Assembly: GCF_011059135.1 (NCBI RefSeq)
Contig: NZ_JAALGD010000022.1
Location: 1-56,327 of the forward strand
DNA length: 56,327 bases
Reading direction: 5' to 3'
Source: Brevibacillus sp. SYP-B805
Lineage (GTDB): Bacteria > Bacillota > Bacilli > Brevibacillales > Brevibacillaceae
In this document: positions 1 to 8,658 of the stretch, one piece after another
Layout: each line of letters opens with the position of its first letter
Position numbering within the stretch: the stretch's first letter is position 1
Notes under the pieces: model-generated
Database searches by the model: none
Told to the model about the DNA's origin: nothing
Seen by the model: the letters and a program-made list of their open reading frames with translations, nothing else
Translations under genes and position numbers: made by a program

Positions 1-40
1 CCAGCGTTCGTCCTGAGCCAGGATCAAACTCTCCAATAAA
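1..40 (-). rRNA. rrs: 16S rRNA, 5' end only
   Basis: The complement of bases 1-36 carries the universal 5' end of bacterial 16S rRNA, including AGAGTTTGATCCTGGCTCAG followed by GACGAACGCTGG. The gene reads leftward out of the window, so only about 40 bases are present. The exact mature 5' end is not visible; I place it near base 40. Confidence 0.97.
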
Positions 41-109
41 TCGAAAGATATTGATCAAAGCTTCATTCTCATAAAGAATGACTTGGCTCGCTTCACGCGT
101 TCGCTGTTC

Positions 110-124
110 AGTTTTCAAAGAGCA
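110..124 (-). promoter_or_regulatory. boxA antitermination site in the rRNA leader
   Basis: On the minus strand the leader contains TGCTCTTTGAAAACT, the boxA sequence typical of Bacillus rrn leaders. It lies about 70 bases upstream of the 16S gene and downstream of both promoters. In this family boxA recruits the NusB/NusE antitermination complex. Confidence 0.85.
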
Positions 125-155
125 TTTAAGCTCGTCGCTCAGAGGCGACTTTTTT

Positions 156-185
156 AATATATCACAGGAGTCCGGATGAAATCAA
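156..185 (-). promoter_or_regulatory. rrn promoter P2
   Basis: Minus-strand TTGATT (180-185) and TATATT (156-161) are separated by 18 bases. This sigma-A-like promoter is the nearer of two tandem promoters of the rRNA operon. Confidence 0.75.
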
Positions 186-243
186 GCAGTAATTTCTTTC
201 AACCTGACCCGCCGCTTCAGCGTTTGCCGAAGTGACGTTTGTT

Positions 244-273
244 AATATAGCATGCGAATTAAATAAGAGTCAA
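244..273 (-). promoter_or_regulatory. rrn promoter P1
   Basis: Minus-strand TTGACT (268-273) and TATATT (244-249) are separated by 18 bases, about 90 bases upstream of P2. Tandem promoters are usual for rrn operons of Bacillales. It sits just downstream of ygxA. Confidence 0.78.
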
Positions 274-292
274 TACCTTTTCTGCAAAAAAA

Positions 293-1162
293 TTATCCGG
301 AGAGTTGATACCCTTTTTCGTGCACGGTCCCGCCGTCTTTGTGCAGCGGCACTTCATGAACGATCGCTTTTTTGGCCATCTTCTCCAGCAGCAGGTGCAG
401 GTTGATTTGACTGCTTGCCAACACGGGCAGCTGCTGCAGCTCCTTCACCGACCACGGACGATTGCGCGACTGCATCACATCGGTCAGCAGCAGCGTACAG
501 TCTTTCATTTTTGACATGACATGAAATTCAAGCGGCAGAAGCAGAAGCTCAATCCGCTTCTCCAGCGGTTCATGACTGGCCGTCAATTCCTCATAAAGCT
601 TGTAGACAGCCGAATCAATCTGTTTTACCTGCGCCCAAATGGCCGGTTCCGGCTGCTGTCCCGCTTCCCATACCACGAGCCGGGCCCAGCCATGCAAGGC
701 ATGCAGAACCGCTTGGTAGGCATCCAGGACATATCCCTGCTGCTGCAGTTCCTTGGCTTCCAGGTAATGGCGCAGCAAGCCGGAATACTCCTCGTACACA
801 CGCTGTTTCTGCAAGTGGGCCGGCACGCGCAGAAGGCGCTCCATTACGGTTTTCATATAGTCGTGCTGATCGACGAGAATTTCCGCCTGGCTCAGCCAGT
901 AGGCAACGCGTTCGCTTACCCCGTGGACCGCCCAGCTTTCGACCTGCCATTGGCTGATTTGATGCTCCACGATCCGTTCTTCTTCCACTATATGGTGCCT
1001 GGTCTCCCACTGCGGTTCCGACCGGTTGACGATGACCAGGTATAACAGACTGCCGCCATCAAGGAACGGGCTGGGGTTGTGCGGTTTCCCCACCAGCAGA
1101 ACGGACAAAACATGATCTTGCCGCAGCAGGTTTTGCGTGAACAGATGCAACGTTCGGTCCAT
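293..1162 (-). CDS. ygxA: YgxA-like nucleotidyltransferase-fold protein
   Basis: This 289-residue soluble protein resembles YgxA of B. subtilis, a nucleotidyltransferase-like protein of unknown biochemical role. The N-terminal third (LLVGKPHNPSP..LLYLVIVNR) fits a degenerate nucleotidyltransferase core and the rest is mainly helical. The start at 1162 is supported by GGGGGAGGG just upstream. Its position beside an rRNA operon and divergent from ygzB is the same as in B. subtilis, which is the strongest support for the name. No activity can be claimed from the sequence. Confidence 0.8.
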   Translation of the reverse strand: MDRTLHLFTQNLLRQDHVLSVLLVGKPHNPSPFLDGGSLLYLVIVNRSEPQWETRHHIVEEERIVEHQISQWQVESWAVHGVSERVAYWLSQAEILVDQHDYMKTVMERLLRVPAHLQKQRVYEEYSGLLRHYLEAKELQQQGYVLDAYQAVLHALHGWARLVVWEAGQQPEPAIWAQVKQIDSAVYKLYEELTASHEPLEKRIELLLLPLEFHVMSKMKDCTLLLTDVMQSRNRPWSVKELQQLPVLASSQINLHLLLEKMAKKAIVHEVPLHKDGGTVHEKGYQLSG

Positions 1163-1300
1163 TGCCCTCCCCCTTCCTAGGCGTTAAGAAAAAGGATTCT
1201 ACCAAAAGTCCCTGTTTCCTGCTTGTAAACAGAGAAACGGTTGTGTGCTATACTGAACTTTAGTGCACTCGAAAGCGCGTATCCAACTGGAGGAATACAG

Positions 1301-1639
1301 ATGAAAAACGTGGACCGCATCAGCAAAATCAAGCGCCTGCGCACATGGGCCAACTGGAACATCGGACTGGGCATCCTGCTTATGTATATCGGCTACGCCT
1401 TTTTTGCCGGCTATTTGGGATCGTTTCTGGAAAAGAACTATCTGTTCATGACCATCCTGCTGATCATCGGGTTCTTCATGACCATGGTTGCAACGGTATT
1501 GTTCATGATCTCCGGCATGATTTCGATGACAGCCCCTCAGGTGGAATGTCCCTCCTGCGGCAAGGTGACCAAAATGTTTGGCAAGGAAGATGCCTGCATG
1601 TTCTGCGGACAGCCGCTGGCGCTCTCGGAGGAAAAATAA
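1301..1639 (+). CDS. ygzB: YgzB family (UPF0295) membrane protein with a zinc-ribbon-like tail
   Basis: This 112-residue protein has two predicted membrane segments (about residues 17-40 and 48-72) and a C-terminal CPSCGK..CMFCGQ motif that looks like a four-cysteine zinc ribbon. Length and motif order match the UPF0295 / YgzB family. The start at 1301 follows GGAGGAATACAG, so a longer reading from 1241 is unlikely. In B. subtilis it lies between ygxA and perR; here a GH18 gene has been placed between it and perR. Function unknown. Confidence 0.85.
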   Translation: MKNVDRISKIKRLRTWANWNIGLGILLMYIGYAFFAGYLGSFLEKNYLFMTILLIIGFFMTMVATVLFMISGMISMTAPQVECPSCGKVTKMFGKEDACMFCGQPLALSEEK

Positions 1640-1668
1640 CCGCTTCCGGAAAGCCAAGGGCTTCCATG

Positions 1669-1694
1669 CAAAAAACCGGGGACAACCTCCCCGG
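1669..1694 (-). terminator. Intrinsic terminator after the GH18 gene
   Basis: Minus-strand CCGGGGA-loop-TCCCCGG is followed by a run of six T. It directly follows the stop of the GH18 gene and may also stop ygzB transcription from the other side. Confidence 0.75.
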
Positions 1695-1710
1695 CCTTCC
1701 GCACCTAACG

Positions 1711-3462
1711 CTATTCCTTCCTGGACAAACTCTCCCCGATCGTCGTCCAGATCTCTTCCTTTTCAAACCCGCGTCTCCAGGCGGCCACTCCGGCCAGATT
1801 GTATTTCTTCACCAGCTCCATCCGTTTCGCCATGGAATGCTGATCCTCCAGCCACATCTTGTAGGTGGCGCCGTCTGACGGATCGACATAGCTGACAAAC
1901 ATCTGCCCGGTTTTCGCATCAAGCTGCGGCGTAAGGTTGCGCTCCCTGATCCAATCTTCGGCCCCTTTCATGGAATAAGCCTTGGAAGTTACCTTGACCG
2001 TACCATCGGGCTGCTTCACTTCCTTCCACAAACGGGTGTAGAAAGGTACGCCGAGCAGCAGTTTTTTCGCCGGCACTTCTTCCAGTACCCCTTGCAGCCC
2101 CTTTTCCGTCCAGGGCAGGGACGCAACGGAGCCGGCGACCGGGCTGGACGCCCAGTACTCGTCATACGTCATCACGGCGATATAGTCAACCGTCCTGGCC
2201 AGGGCGGCCCGGTCGTAGAACAGAGACCAGCGTTCGCTGTTCGACTTGACGGTCACGTCCATGGAGACGGTCAGCCCCTGCTCGTGCAGATAGGGGGTCA
2301 GCTCCCGGACAAACTGAACCAGCCGCTCCTTGTCCTCCAGATAGACGTTTTCAAAGTCGAGGTTAATGCCGTCCAGATCATACAGATGGGCGTAATGCAG
2401 AATCTGGGCGATCATTTTGGAACGCAGGCGGTAATCCTTCAGCATCGCCTGGGTAAAGTCCGGATTAAAACCGTTCGAGACGAGTCCCCACACCTTGTAG
2501 CCGCGATTGTGCGCCCACTTCACATAGGCCGCATCCGCCTTGCTGCCCAGATTGCCCTGGTTGTCGATCAGTTCGAACCACGTCGGCGACACCACATTGA
2601 GTCCTGGCATCTGCGGAATCTCCGCAACGTTGGGGTTGCGGTTGACCACATGCTCCCAGGCCAGATTGATCTTCCCGCCCAGCGGCTTCCAGGCGGCGGG
2701 CTCCGGTTTCTCGGCTGCCTCTTTCAGCGCCGTCTGCCTCACCTGTGCCAATGCCACCGCTTCCTTGGGCATATAGCCCAGGACGCCGTCTGCGGACAAG
2801 ACCCGGTACCAGCCGGCCTCTTCTCCCAGCACATCCACCAACGCCTCAGGAGGAAGCTCCGCCACGATGGGCTGGTGAGGCGAAGGGCCGCTGCGGATCG
2901 GCTGCGCCTGCGGCTGGTCGTCATCCGCCGCAAGCACCTTCCCCTGCTGGACGGCATACCCCGCCTTCTCCACCAGCAGCACGCCGCTGTCGGCGAGCAG
3001 CTTCATCGCAAACGGATACAGTTTCTTCAGCGGTTCCAGCGGCACATAGCGCACGTCGTCTACTTCCTTCACCGGCACCCGCAGATTGACGGGCGTTTTG
3101 TTCAAATAGGCGACCAGCTGATCGCTTTCCATTTGCAGAACCTTATCCTTGGTCGTCACGATGACGGACTTGGTCGGCTCATCCCAGTAAATGGACGGAT
3201 CGAGACGGTTTTTGATAAAGTCGAAAGGGAGCGAAATCTCCCCATTTTCCAGCAAAAACGACTGTTCCTCCACCGCTCCCTGAAAGACGATCACATTTTT
3301 GCGCCCGTCATACGGAGCGACATGTTCCGACGAAGGGCGCTGAAGCAGGTACCACGCCCCGGCGGATATCCCGCCGATCCCCAGCAAAAAAACGGCGAGC
3401 AGCAAACCCGCCTGCCTTCTTCTCCGTTTGGGCCGCGGGGGCATGCCCCACTCGATCTGCAA
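1711..3462 (-). CDS. Membrane-anchored GH18 glycosidase with an SH3-type domain
   Basis: The 583-residue protein starts with a basic stretch and one membrane anchor (about 18-40). Next come a beta-rich region resembling the copper-amine-oxidase N-terminal-like domain of Bacillales surface proteins (about 55-165), an SH3-like domain (about 195-240) and a glycoside hydrolase 18 barrel (about 265-575). The GH18 active-site signature DGINLDFE is at about 364-371, its last Glu being the expected acid/base. Family knowledge suggests hydrolysis of GlcNAc-containing polymers such as peptidoglycan or spore cortex; the substrate is inferred. A TTG start at 3462 is preferred because GGAGG lies 9 bases upstream. 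The gene sits between ygzB and perR, unlike in B. subtilis. Confidence 0.85.
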   Translation of the reverse strand: MQIEWGMPPRPKRRRRQAGLLLAVFLLGIGGISAGAWYLLQRPSSEHVAPYDGRKNVIVFQGAVEEQSFLLENGEISLPFDFIKNRLDPSIYWDEPTKSVIVTTKDKVLQMESDQLVAYLNKTPVNLRVPVKEVDDVRYVPLEPLKKLYPFAMKLLADSGVLLVEKAGYAVQQGKVLAADDDQPQAQPIRSGPSPHQPIVAELPPEALVDVLGEEAGWYRVLSADGVLGYMPKEAVALAQVRQTALKEAAEKPEPAAWKPLGGKINLAWEHVVNRNPNVAEIPQMPGLNVVSPTWFELIDNQGNLGSKADAAYVKWAHNRGYKVWGLVSNGFNPDFTQAMLKDYRLRSKMIAQILHYAHLYDLDGINLDFENVYLEDKERLVQFVRELTPYLHEQGLTVSMDVTVKSNSERWSLFYDRAALARTVDYIAVMTYDEYWASSPVAGSVASLPWTEKGLQGVLEEVPAKKLLLGVPFYTRLWKEVKQPDGTVKVTSKAYSMKGAEDWIRERNLTPQLDAKTGQMFVSYVDPSDGATYKMWLEDQHSMAKRMELVKKYNLAGVAAWRRGFEKEEIWTTIGESLSRKE

Positions 3463-3631
3463 AATCCGACACCTCCGTCCATTTTCTCGGCCATCCCTCC
3501 TAGATGATAAAACACGGACAGCCTTTCCACAACCTTATGAATATTTTACCGAATCGCGTTTGATGACAAGCCGTGTCGATGCCGCACTAACCATGACGAT
3601 CGAGATGAAAAAATGTTGCAGGCTTCCACAC

Positions 3632-3674
3632 AAAAAAACACTTCTCTCCCGTCTTTGACAGGGAGAAAAGTGTT
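3632..3674 (-). terminator. Terminator after perR
   Basis: On the minus strand AACACTTTTCTCCC pairs, with one mismatch, with GGGAGAGAAGTGTT and is followed by a T run. It lies 16 bases past the perR stop. Confidence 0.85.
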
Positions 3675-3690
3675 TGCCTGCGTTCCGCTA

Positions 3691-4125
3691 TCAGTGCGCT
3701 TTCTTTTGACATGCTTCGCAAATGCCGTATACTTCCATGCGATGACCGGTCACCTTGAACCCGACGGCTTTTTCCGCTTCCTTTTCCGCCTCTGTCAATG
3801 CGGGAAAATGAAAATCGTGAACGGCCCCGCACTCGGAGCAGATCGCATGGTAGTGATCTTCGGAGATATTGGCGTCAAAGCGGCTGGAAGCGTCGCCATA
3901 AGTAAGCTCACGCACCAGGCCGGCCTCTTTGAAGACGCGCAGGTTGTTGTACACGGTAGCCACGCTCATATTGGGAAACTTCCCTTCCAGCGCCTTGTAA
4001 ATCTCGTCGGCGGTCGGATGGGACATGGTTTCGAGCAGATACGCTAATATGGCATGGCGCTGCGGTGTCATCCGCACACCCGTATGTTTGAGGATTTCCA
4101 CGGCCTTTTCAACGCGTTGCGCCAT
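3691..4125 (-). CDS. perR: Peroxide-responsive repressor PerR (Fur family)
   Basis: This 144-residue Fur-family repressor senses hydrogen peroxide through metal-catalysed oxidation of metal-binding histidines. The winged helix occupies about residues 10-85 (TADEIYKAL..SVATVYNNLR). The PerR signature SRFDANISEDHYHAIC carries the Asp and His metal ligands. CSECG and CEACQ give the structural Cys4 zinc site. The Asp of the SRFD motif is the residue typically found in PerR rather than Fur. I prefer the ATG at 4125 over the upstream GTG at 4143, because the GAGGTG ribosome site overlaps that longer reading. A Per box lies 68 bases upstream. Confidence 0.95.
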   Translation of the reverse strand: MAQRVEKAVEILKHTGVRMTPQRHAILAYLLETMSHPTADEIYKALEGKFPNMSVATVYNNLRVFKEAGLVRELTYGDASSRFDANISEDHYHAICSECGAVHDFHFPALTEAEKEAEKAVGFKVTGHRMEVYGICEACQKKAH

Positions 4126-4192
4126 CTTATGTTTGCACCTCACAGTCGTTCAGAAACAGGCTCATCACAGCCAAACAGAAACAATCTTTTGA

Positions 4193-4207
4193 TTAGAATT
4201 GTTATAA
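4193..4207. promoter_or_regulatory. Per box (PerR operator)
   Basis: The palindrome TTAGAATTGTTATAA matches 12 of 14 informative positions of the Per box consensus TTATAATNATTATAA. It lies between perR and the following gene, upstream of perR, which fits the negative autoregulation known for B. subtilis PerR. Confidence 0.85.
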
Positions 4208-4264
4208 ACAAAGTGTACGTCTATTTACCCGAAGATGTCAATACCATTGCGTGAAATGCCGGTT

Positions 4265-6676
4265 TCATCCACCGATCGGATGCCACTGGATGCTCCCATG
4301 CTGGACAAAGCGGTAGGGCAGCCTCAAGAGCAGCGGAAATCGATCCCCGCCCCAGGAAGGCATGGCCTGCTCCCACTTCTCACCCGTGTACTCGAAGTAT
4401 GTGCCGTTCCGGTCTGTTTCAATCGTCACATAGGCCCGCTCTCCCGCACGGGGAACGAGAAGGGCGTACAGCCACTCTCCGTCCCGCAGGGAAAATTGGC
4501 CGGTTTTCCCGAGATGTTGCCGCGCCCAGGCCTTCACGTTCTCCGGAACTTTCCAATCATCGATGGCCAATGTTTGATACGGCAGCGCTGCCCGCAGCGG
4601 ATCTTTCCGATCAGCCGGTTCCTTTGGCGCGCCGGCTTGCCCGAGCGCCTGCTTCGCCTTGTCCGCCTGATCGCCATGCGGATAGCTGGCGAGCAGCTGC
4701 TGCAGATAGGCGGTATCGCCGGTAAACTGATACATCAGCAGGAGGGCATCATCGGCGAGGTCGGAGGCAGGATAGCGCTTCAGCAGGCGCTGGCCGTTCT
4801 CGAGCAGGCGCTGGCCCAGCATGGTGCGGCTTGCATAATACTTCACCTCTTCCCCATATTCGATCAGCTTGGCATGGGCAAGCATGAGGGAGAAGAGGGT
4901 GTTCGCTCCCGTTTGCGGATCGGCTTCATTCAGGTCAATGCGGGAAAACGCATCGGCCGCCTGCACGAGATGGTTGAAGCGTTCGATGTAACGGTCCAGC
5001 TTTTCCTGGTAATCCATGTACTTGATCTGGCCGAACCAGAAAAAGCTTTGACGCTCCCCGCGCCACAGGTGGTTGTAGTAAAGGAGCGGCTGATGGTAGA
5101 TGAGCGCCGCCAGCTCATACTGCCGTTTGGCTTTTTCGGCGCCTGCCGCCCGCTCGATCTCCCCCTGTTTGGCAGCCAGCTGCCTGGCCAGCGCCAGCTG
5201 CTCGTTTACCTTGTCCCAGAATGGATAGTCGTCCCGGCGGACAAAGAGATCCTGCTGATGGCGGAACGGCTCCCGAACATCCCCCTGATAGGCTGCGACG
5301 AAACGCTCGAGCGCTTCCGCCGCCTTGCCGTATTCGCGCTGGCGCAGATATTCGACGGCCAGCGAATAAGCCGCCCATTCCTTCGTCCATGCCGGAAGAT
5401 TGGCGGTATCGAGCCTTTCGAGATCCTTGGCGGTCATCTCCACATCCAGCACATACAGGAACTGGCCGTCCGCGTCGTACTGCAGGTCCCGGTCGCCCAG
5501 CACCTTGGCCTGATCGAACCAGTACAGCGCCCGTTCGTATTCCCCGATCTGCTGGTAGCAGCGGGCGAGGCGGTAGGCGGCGTCATCGAGAGCGGGATGG
5601 TGCGGATACTGCCGGATGAAGGACAGCCATTGCCCGATCGCTTCACGCGGATGGCTGAAATCGCTGCCCCGCGATTCGTAGGAATACCAGTTCACCCCGT
5701 CAAACTGATAAAAATAGGGAACCCCCCGAATTTTCTGATACGCTTCAATGCCCTGCTTCAGCTTGCCGTCGGGATACAGGTCGGCCAGAAATTTTTCCGT
5801 GATCCCGCTGAGCGGCACGGTAAAGCCCCGCTCCATTCCGCTGGCATACAAGCGTTTCGCTGCTGCCCGATCCCCGTGCTGCAGCACGAGAGAGATGTCG
5901 ATCATCTGTTCGATGGCGGTGTCGGTCGTCGTCGCGGCGATCGTTTGCAGCCAGGCCAGATCATTGGCATTCAGCAGCTGTTGGACGATCTGCCGCTGCT
6001 GCTCCACGGAAATCTTCTTCTCTTCGTACAGTTGGTGCAGCATCGCCTTGCCGTTCGGTTGCCCGCCCAACGCGGCGATCAGCGCATTCATCTGCGGCTT
6101 TCCGGCATATTGCTTCAGCCATGCGGCCATCCGCTCCTCCCCCAGCCTGCTGCGCTGCTGCAGGAACTGCAGGATGACGCTGGCGCCCTGTGCGGACGCC
6201 GTGTCCATCCTGTCCGCAACAGCCTCCTCCTGGCCGGGAGGCAGCACCGCCAGCAATGCCTCTGTCAGCAGAAATTCGTCTTCGATCGACCGCGGATCGG
6301 ACAGCCATGCCAAGAGATACGGCGCTGTGCGCGGATCATGGAGCTGGCGGGCGATCTCCAGCCAGAACCGCCATTCCAGATACCGATTCCCCTGTTCCCC
6401 CGGTTCCAGCTTCAGCCGCTGGGGGGAAAGGGCAATCCCTTCTTTCAGCAGGGGAAGCAAGGCGGCCAGCTGCTGCCGCAATGGCGCGAGGGACTCCTCC
6501 GGCAGGGAACCCTCCGTTTTCAAGGTTTGGTAAGCGCCGGTCAGCAGTTGAGGCAGACTGCCGCTCACCTGCGTTTCCGCCTGAACGGTTGGCAACCCGT
6601 TTGTTCCCGCTGCGGCAAAGGGGGCGGCTGTGACCGCGATTCCAGCCAGCAGCAGGGCAATGGAACGTTTGTGCAT
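4265..6676 (-). CDS. Large secreted protein with TPR-like helical repeats
   Basis: This protein of about 803 residues has a signal peptide (basic MHKRS, hydrophobic segment, cleavage near AETQVS). Beyond it the sequence is almost entirely helical, with TPR-like pairs such as DDAAYRLARCYQQIGEYERALYWF (about 360-385) and AAYSLAVEYLRQREYGKAAEALERF. The final 90 residues look like a separate small beta domain. No catalytic motif is recognised; a scaffold or envelope-assembly role is only inferred. The start at 6676 is chosen because GGGAG stands 6 bases upstream, whereas the GTG at 6691 has no such site. The protein's family is not one I can name. Confidence 0.7.
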   Translation of the reverse strand: MHKRSIALLLAGIAVTAAPFAAAGTNGLPTVQAETQVSGSLPQLLTGAYQTLKTEGSLPEESLAPLRQQLAALLPLLKEGIALSPQRLKLEPGEQGNRYLEWRFWLEIARQLHDPRTAPYLLAWLSDPRSIEDEFLLTEALLAVLPPGQEEAVADRMDTASAQGASVILQFLQQRSRLGEERMAAWLKQYAGKPQMNALIAALGGQPNGKAMLHQLYEEKKISVEQQRQIVQQLLNANDLAWLQTIAATTTDTAIEQMIDISLVLQHGDRAAAKRLYASGMERGFTVPLSGITEKFLADLYPDGKLKQGIEAYQKIRGVPYFYQFDGVNWYSYESRGSDFSHPREAIGQWLSFIRQYPHHPALDDAAYRLARCYQQIGEYERALYWFDQAKVLGDRDLQYDADGQFLYVLDVEMTAKDLERLDTANLPAWTKEWAAYSLAVEYLRQREYGKAAEALERFVAAYQGDVREPFRHQQDLFVRRDDYPFWDKVNEQLALARQLAAKQGEIERAAGAEKAKRQYELAALIYHQPLLYYNHLWRGERQSFFWFGQIKYMDYQEKLDRYIERFNHLVQAADAFSRIDLNEADPQTGANTLFSLMLAHAKLIEYGEEVKYYASRTMLGQRLLENGQRLLKRYPASDLADDALLLMYQFTGDTAYLQQLLASYPHGDQADKAKQALGQAGAPKEPADRKDPLRAALPYQTLAIDDWKVPENVKAWARQHLGKTGQFSLRDGEWLYALLVPRAGERAYVTIETDRNGTYFEYTGEKWEQAMPSWGGDRFPLLLRLPYRFVQHGSIQWHPIGG

Positions 6677-6802
6677 ACATCTCTCCCTCACTTATGAATG
6701 CGTCGGCTTTCACTAATAAGACGAAGGATAACGGGACGCGTTTCCATGAAATGGCTGTTCGAAAAAAGATATCCCCGGCTTTGTGGGGAAAAGGAGGCTC
6801 GT

Positions 6803-7465
6803 TTATGCCGTGGAAGCCTTCTTTTTCCTTTGGCCGGGGTTTCTTCTGGACGGGCAAACATCCGCAAGCGGGCATGCTTCGCACTGCGGGCTCTGGGCCT
6901 TGCAGTGGTAGCGGCCGAAAAAGATCAGCCGATGGTGCGCTTTCGCCCAATCTTTTTTGGGGATTTTTTTCATCAGAGTTTTTTCCACCTGCAGCGGCGT
7001 GTCGCTCTCTGCACAGAAGCCGAGCCGTTTGGCTACCCGCTCCACATGGGTGTCGACGGCAAGCGCGGGAACGCCGAACCAGGTCGCCATGATGACGTTG
7101 GCCGTTTTTCTGCCGACGCCGGGCAGGGTGACAAGCTCCTCGTGCTTGTCCGGAATCTGGCCGTTGTATTTCTCCAGCAGTATGCGGCACAGTTCCTGGA
7201 TGTGCTTGGCCTTGTTTTTGTACAAGCCGATCTGTTTGATATCTTCCTGCAACTCTTCCAGCGGCACGCGCAGATAATCCTCCGGCGTCCGGTATTTCTG
7301 AAACAGCCGTTCCGTCACTTCGTTTACCTTTTTGTCCGTGCACTGGGCCGACAGCAGCACCGCGATCGTCAGCTCAAACGCATTGCTGTGGCGCAGTTCG
7401 CAGTGCGCATCGGGAAACATTTCAGCCAGGGTGGAAAGAAATCGTTTGGTGGACAGTTTTGCCAT
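6803..7465 (-). CDS. nth: Endonuclease III
   Basis: This 220-residue bifunctional DNA glycosylase/AP lyase removes oxidised pyrimidines in base-excision repair. The helix-hairpin-helix LPGVGRKTAN contains the catalytic Lys, VDTHVER the catalytic Asp, and CKAQSPQCEACPLADVC supplies the C-x6-C-x2-C-x5-C iron-sulfur ligands near the C-terminus. Length is typical. The true start is the ATG at 7465; a much longer open frame upstream overlaps the divergent SDR gene and is spurious. Confidence 0.95.
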   Translation of the reverse strand: MAKLSTKRFLSTLAEMFPDAHCELRHSNAFELTIAVLLSAQCTDKKVNEVTERLFQKYRTPEDYLRVPLEELQEDIKQIGLYKNKAKHIQELCRILLEKYNGQIPDKHEELVTLPGVGRKTANVIMATWFGVPALAVDTHVERVAKRLGFCAESDTPLQVEKTLMKKIPKKDWAKAHHRLIFFGRYHCKAQSPQCEACPLADVCPSRRNPGQRKKKASTA

Positions 7466-7588
7466 AGGGTACTCCTTACGCGTTCTGTTGACATCCATTA
7501 TACCCGCAACCGGGGAGAAGGAGAAGTGGCGGGCATCGGCGGAATTGGGATACAATGGAAAAAACGGCTCATCGGGAGGGAAACGACG

Positions 7589-8503
7589 ATGAAAGTGCTC
7601 GTAACGGGCAGCACCGGCTTTGTCGGCAGAGGCATCCTGCCGAGGCTGGCGGAGGCCGGCCATGAAACGGTTTGTCTCGTTCGCCCCGGATCGGAAGCGA
7701 AACTGGGGGCCGTTCAGCCGGGCAGCATCCGCCTGGCAGCCGGCGATCTGTTCGAGCCTGCCGCACTGGCCCAGGCGCTTGCAGGGTGCGAGGCGGTGAT
7801 CCACCTGGTCGGCATTATTCGGGAGAACCCGCGCAAAGGCGTCACCTTTTCGCGCATCCATGTGGAGGGGACCCGAAGGCTGTTGGATGCGGCGAAGCAG
7901 GCGGGCGTCAAGCGGTTCATCCATATGAGCGCCCTCGGAGCCCGCATGGGGGCAGCCAGCCCCTACCACCGGACCAAATACGAGGCGGAGCAGCTGGTCA
8001 TCCACAGCGGCATCCCGTATACGATTTTCCGGCCGTCTGTGATTTTCGGGCCGGATGACGAGTTCGTCAACATGCTCGCCGGTCTCGTCCGCCTGCCGGT
8101 TACCCCTGTCATCGGGGATGGCGCATACCGGCTGCAGCCCGTCGCCCGGCAAACCGTCGCGGATGTCTTCACCCAGGCCCTTACCCACGATCGATGCCTC
8201 GGCGAAATCTACGAGGCGGGCGGGCCCGAACCATTAAGCTACAACGCGCTGCTTGACCAGATCGGAGCGGCGCTGGGCAAAACGAGCGTCCGCAAGCTTC
8301 ATCTGCCGCTCGGGCTGATGAAACCGGTAATCAATCTGCTGGAGGGCTTCTCCTTCTTCCCCATCACCAACACGCAGCTGACCATGCTGCTGGAAGAGAA
8401 TGTCTGTGCCGATCCGGCGAAATTGTATGAGACGTTCCCGACGCCCCCGATCCCGTTTCGGCAGGGGATCGAGCGATATCTCCATCCGTCGGCCCGAACG
8501 TGA
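7589..8503 (+). CDS. NAD(P)-binding SDR, NDUFA9-like
   Basis: The 304-residue protein starts with the Rossmann motif TGSTGFVGRGI and contains VIHLVGIIRENP, typical of atypical short-chain dehydrogenases related to the complex I subunit NDUFA9. SPYHRTKYEAEQ supplies the YxxxK pair. The ATG at 7589 follows a GGGAGGG site. Such proteins bind NAD(P)H, but their substrate in bacteria is mostly unknown. It is transcribed divergently from nth. Confidence 0.85.
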   Translation: MKVLVTGSTGFVGRGILPRLAEAGHETVCLVRPGSEAKLGAVQPGSIRLAAGDLFEPAALAQALAGCEAVIHLVGIIRENPRKGVTFSRIHVEGTRRLLDAAKQAGVKRFIHMSALGARMGAASPYHRTKYEAEQLVIHSGIPYTIFRPSVIFGPDDEFVNMLAGLVRLPVTPVIGDGAYRLQPVARQTVADVFTQALTHDRCLGEIYEAGGPEPLSYNALLDQIGAALGKTSVRKLHLPLGLMKPVINLLEGFSFFPITNTQLTMLLEENVCADPAKLYETFPTPPIPFRQGIERYLHPSART

Positions 8504-8658
8504 AAGGCGGCTGTCTACGTTAAAGCCCCCGCGCGCTGCCGGATTTGTGCGATCTGATGCAGCGCATCTCCCATCAACGACACCCTCCGCTGCCAGGAAA
8601 ACGGTCGAATATTCCAAATCTTTTACCCGCAGCCATTTACCCGGCAGCGCTGCCATTC

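Noticed and set aside
1199-1657. Minus-strand frame opposite ygzB
   Set aside because: Rich in His, Gln and Arg, typical of a shadow frame. The plus-strand ygzB has a ribosome site, membrane helices and a zinc-ribbon motif.
4235-6697. An 820-codon open frame on the plus strand opposite the secreted helical-repeat gene
   Set aside because: It mirrors the minus-strand gene in the complementary frame, a common effect of GC-rich codon use. It has no ribosome site, no signal peptide and no recognisable motif, while the minus-strand protein has all expected features.
8515-8656. Small minus-strand frames between the SDR and GNAT genes
   Set aside because: A 19-residue frame (8574-8515) has a reasonable ribosome site, and another frame from 8656 looks protein-like for 30 residues. 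They overlap in different frames and neither has convincing support, so I left them out.
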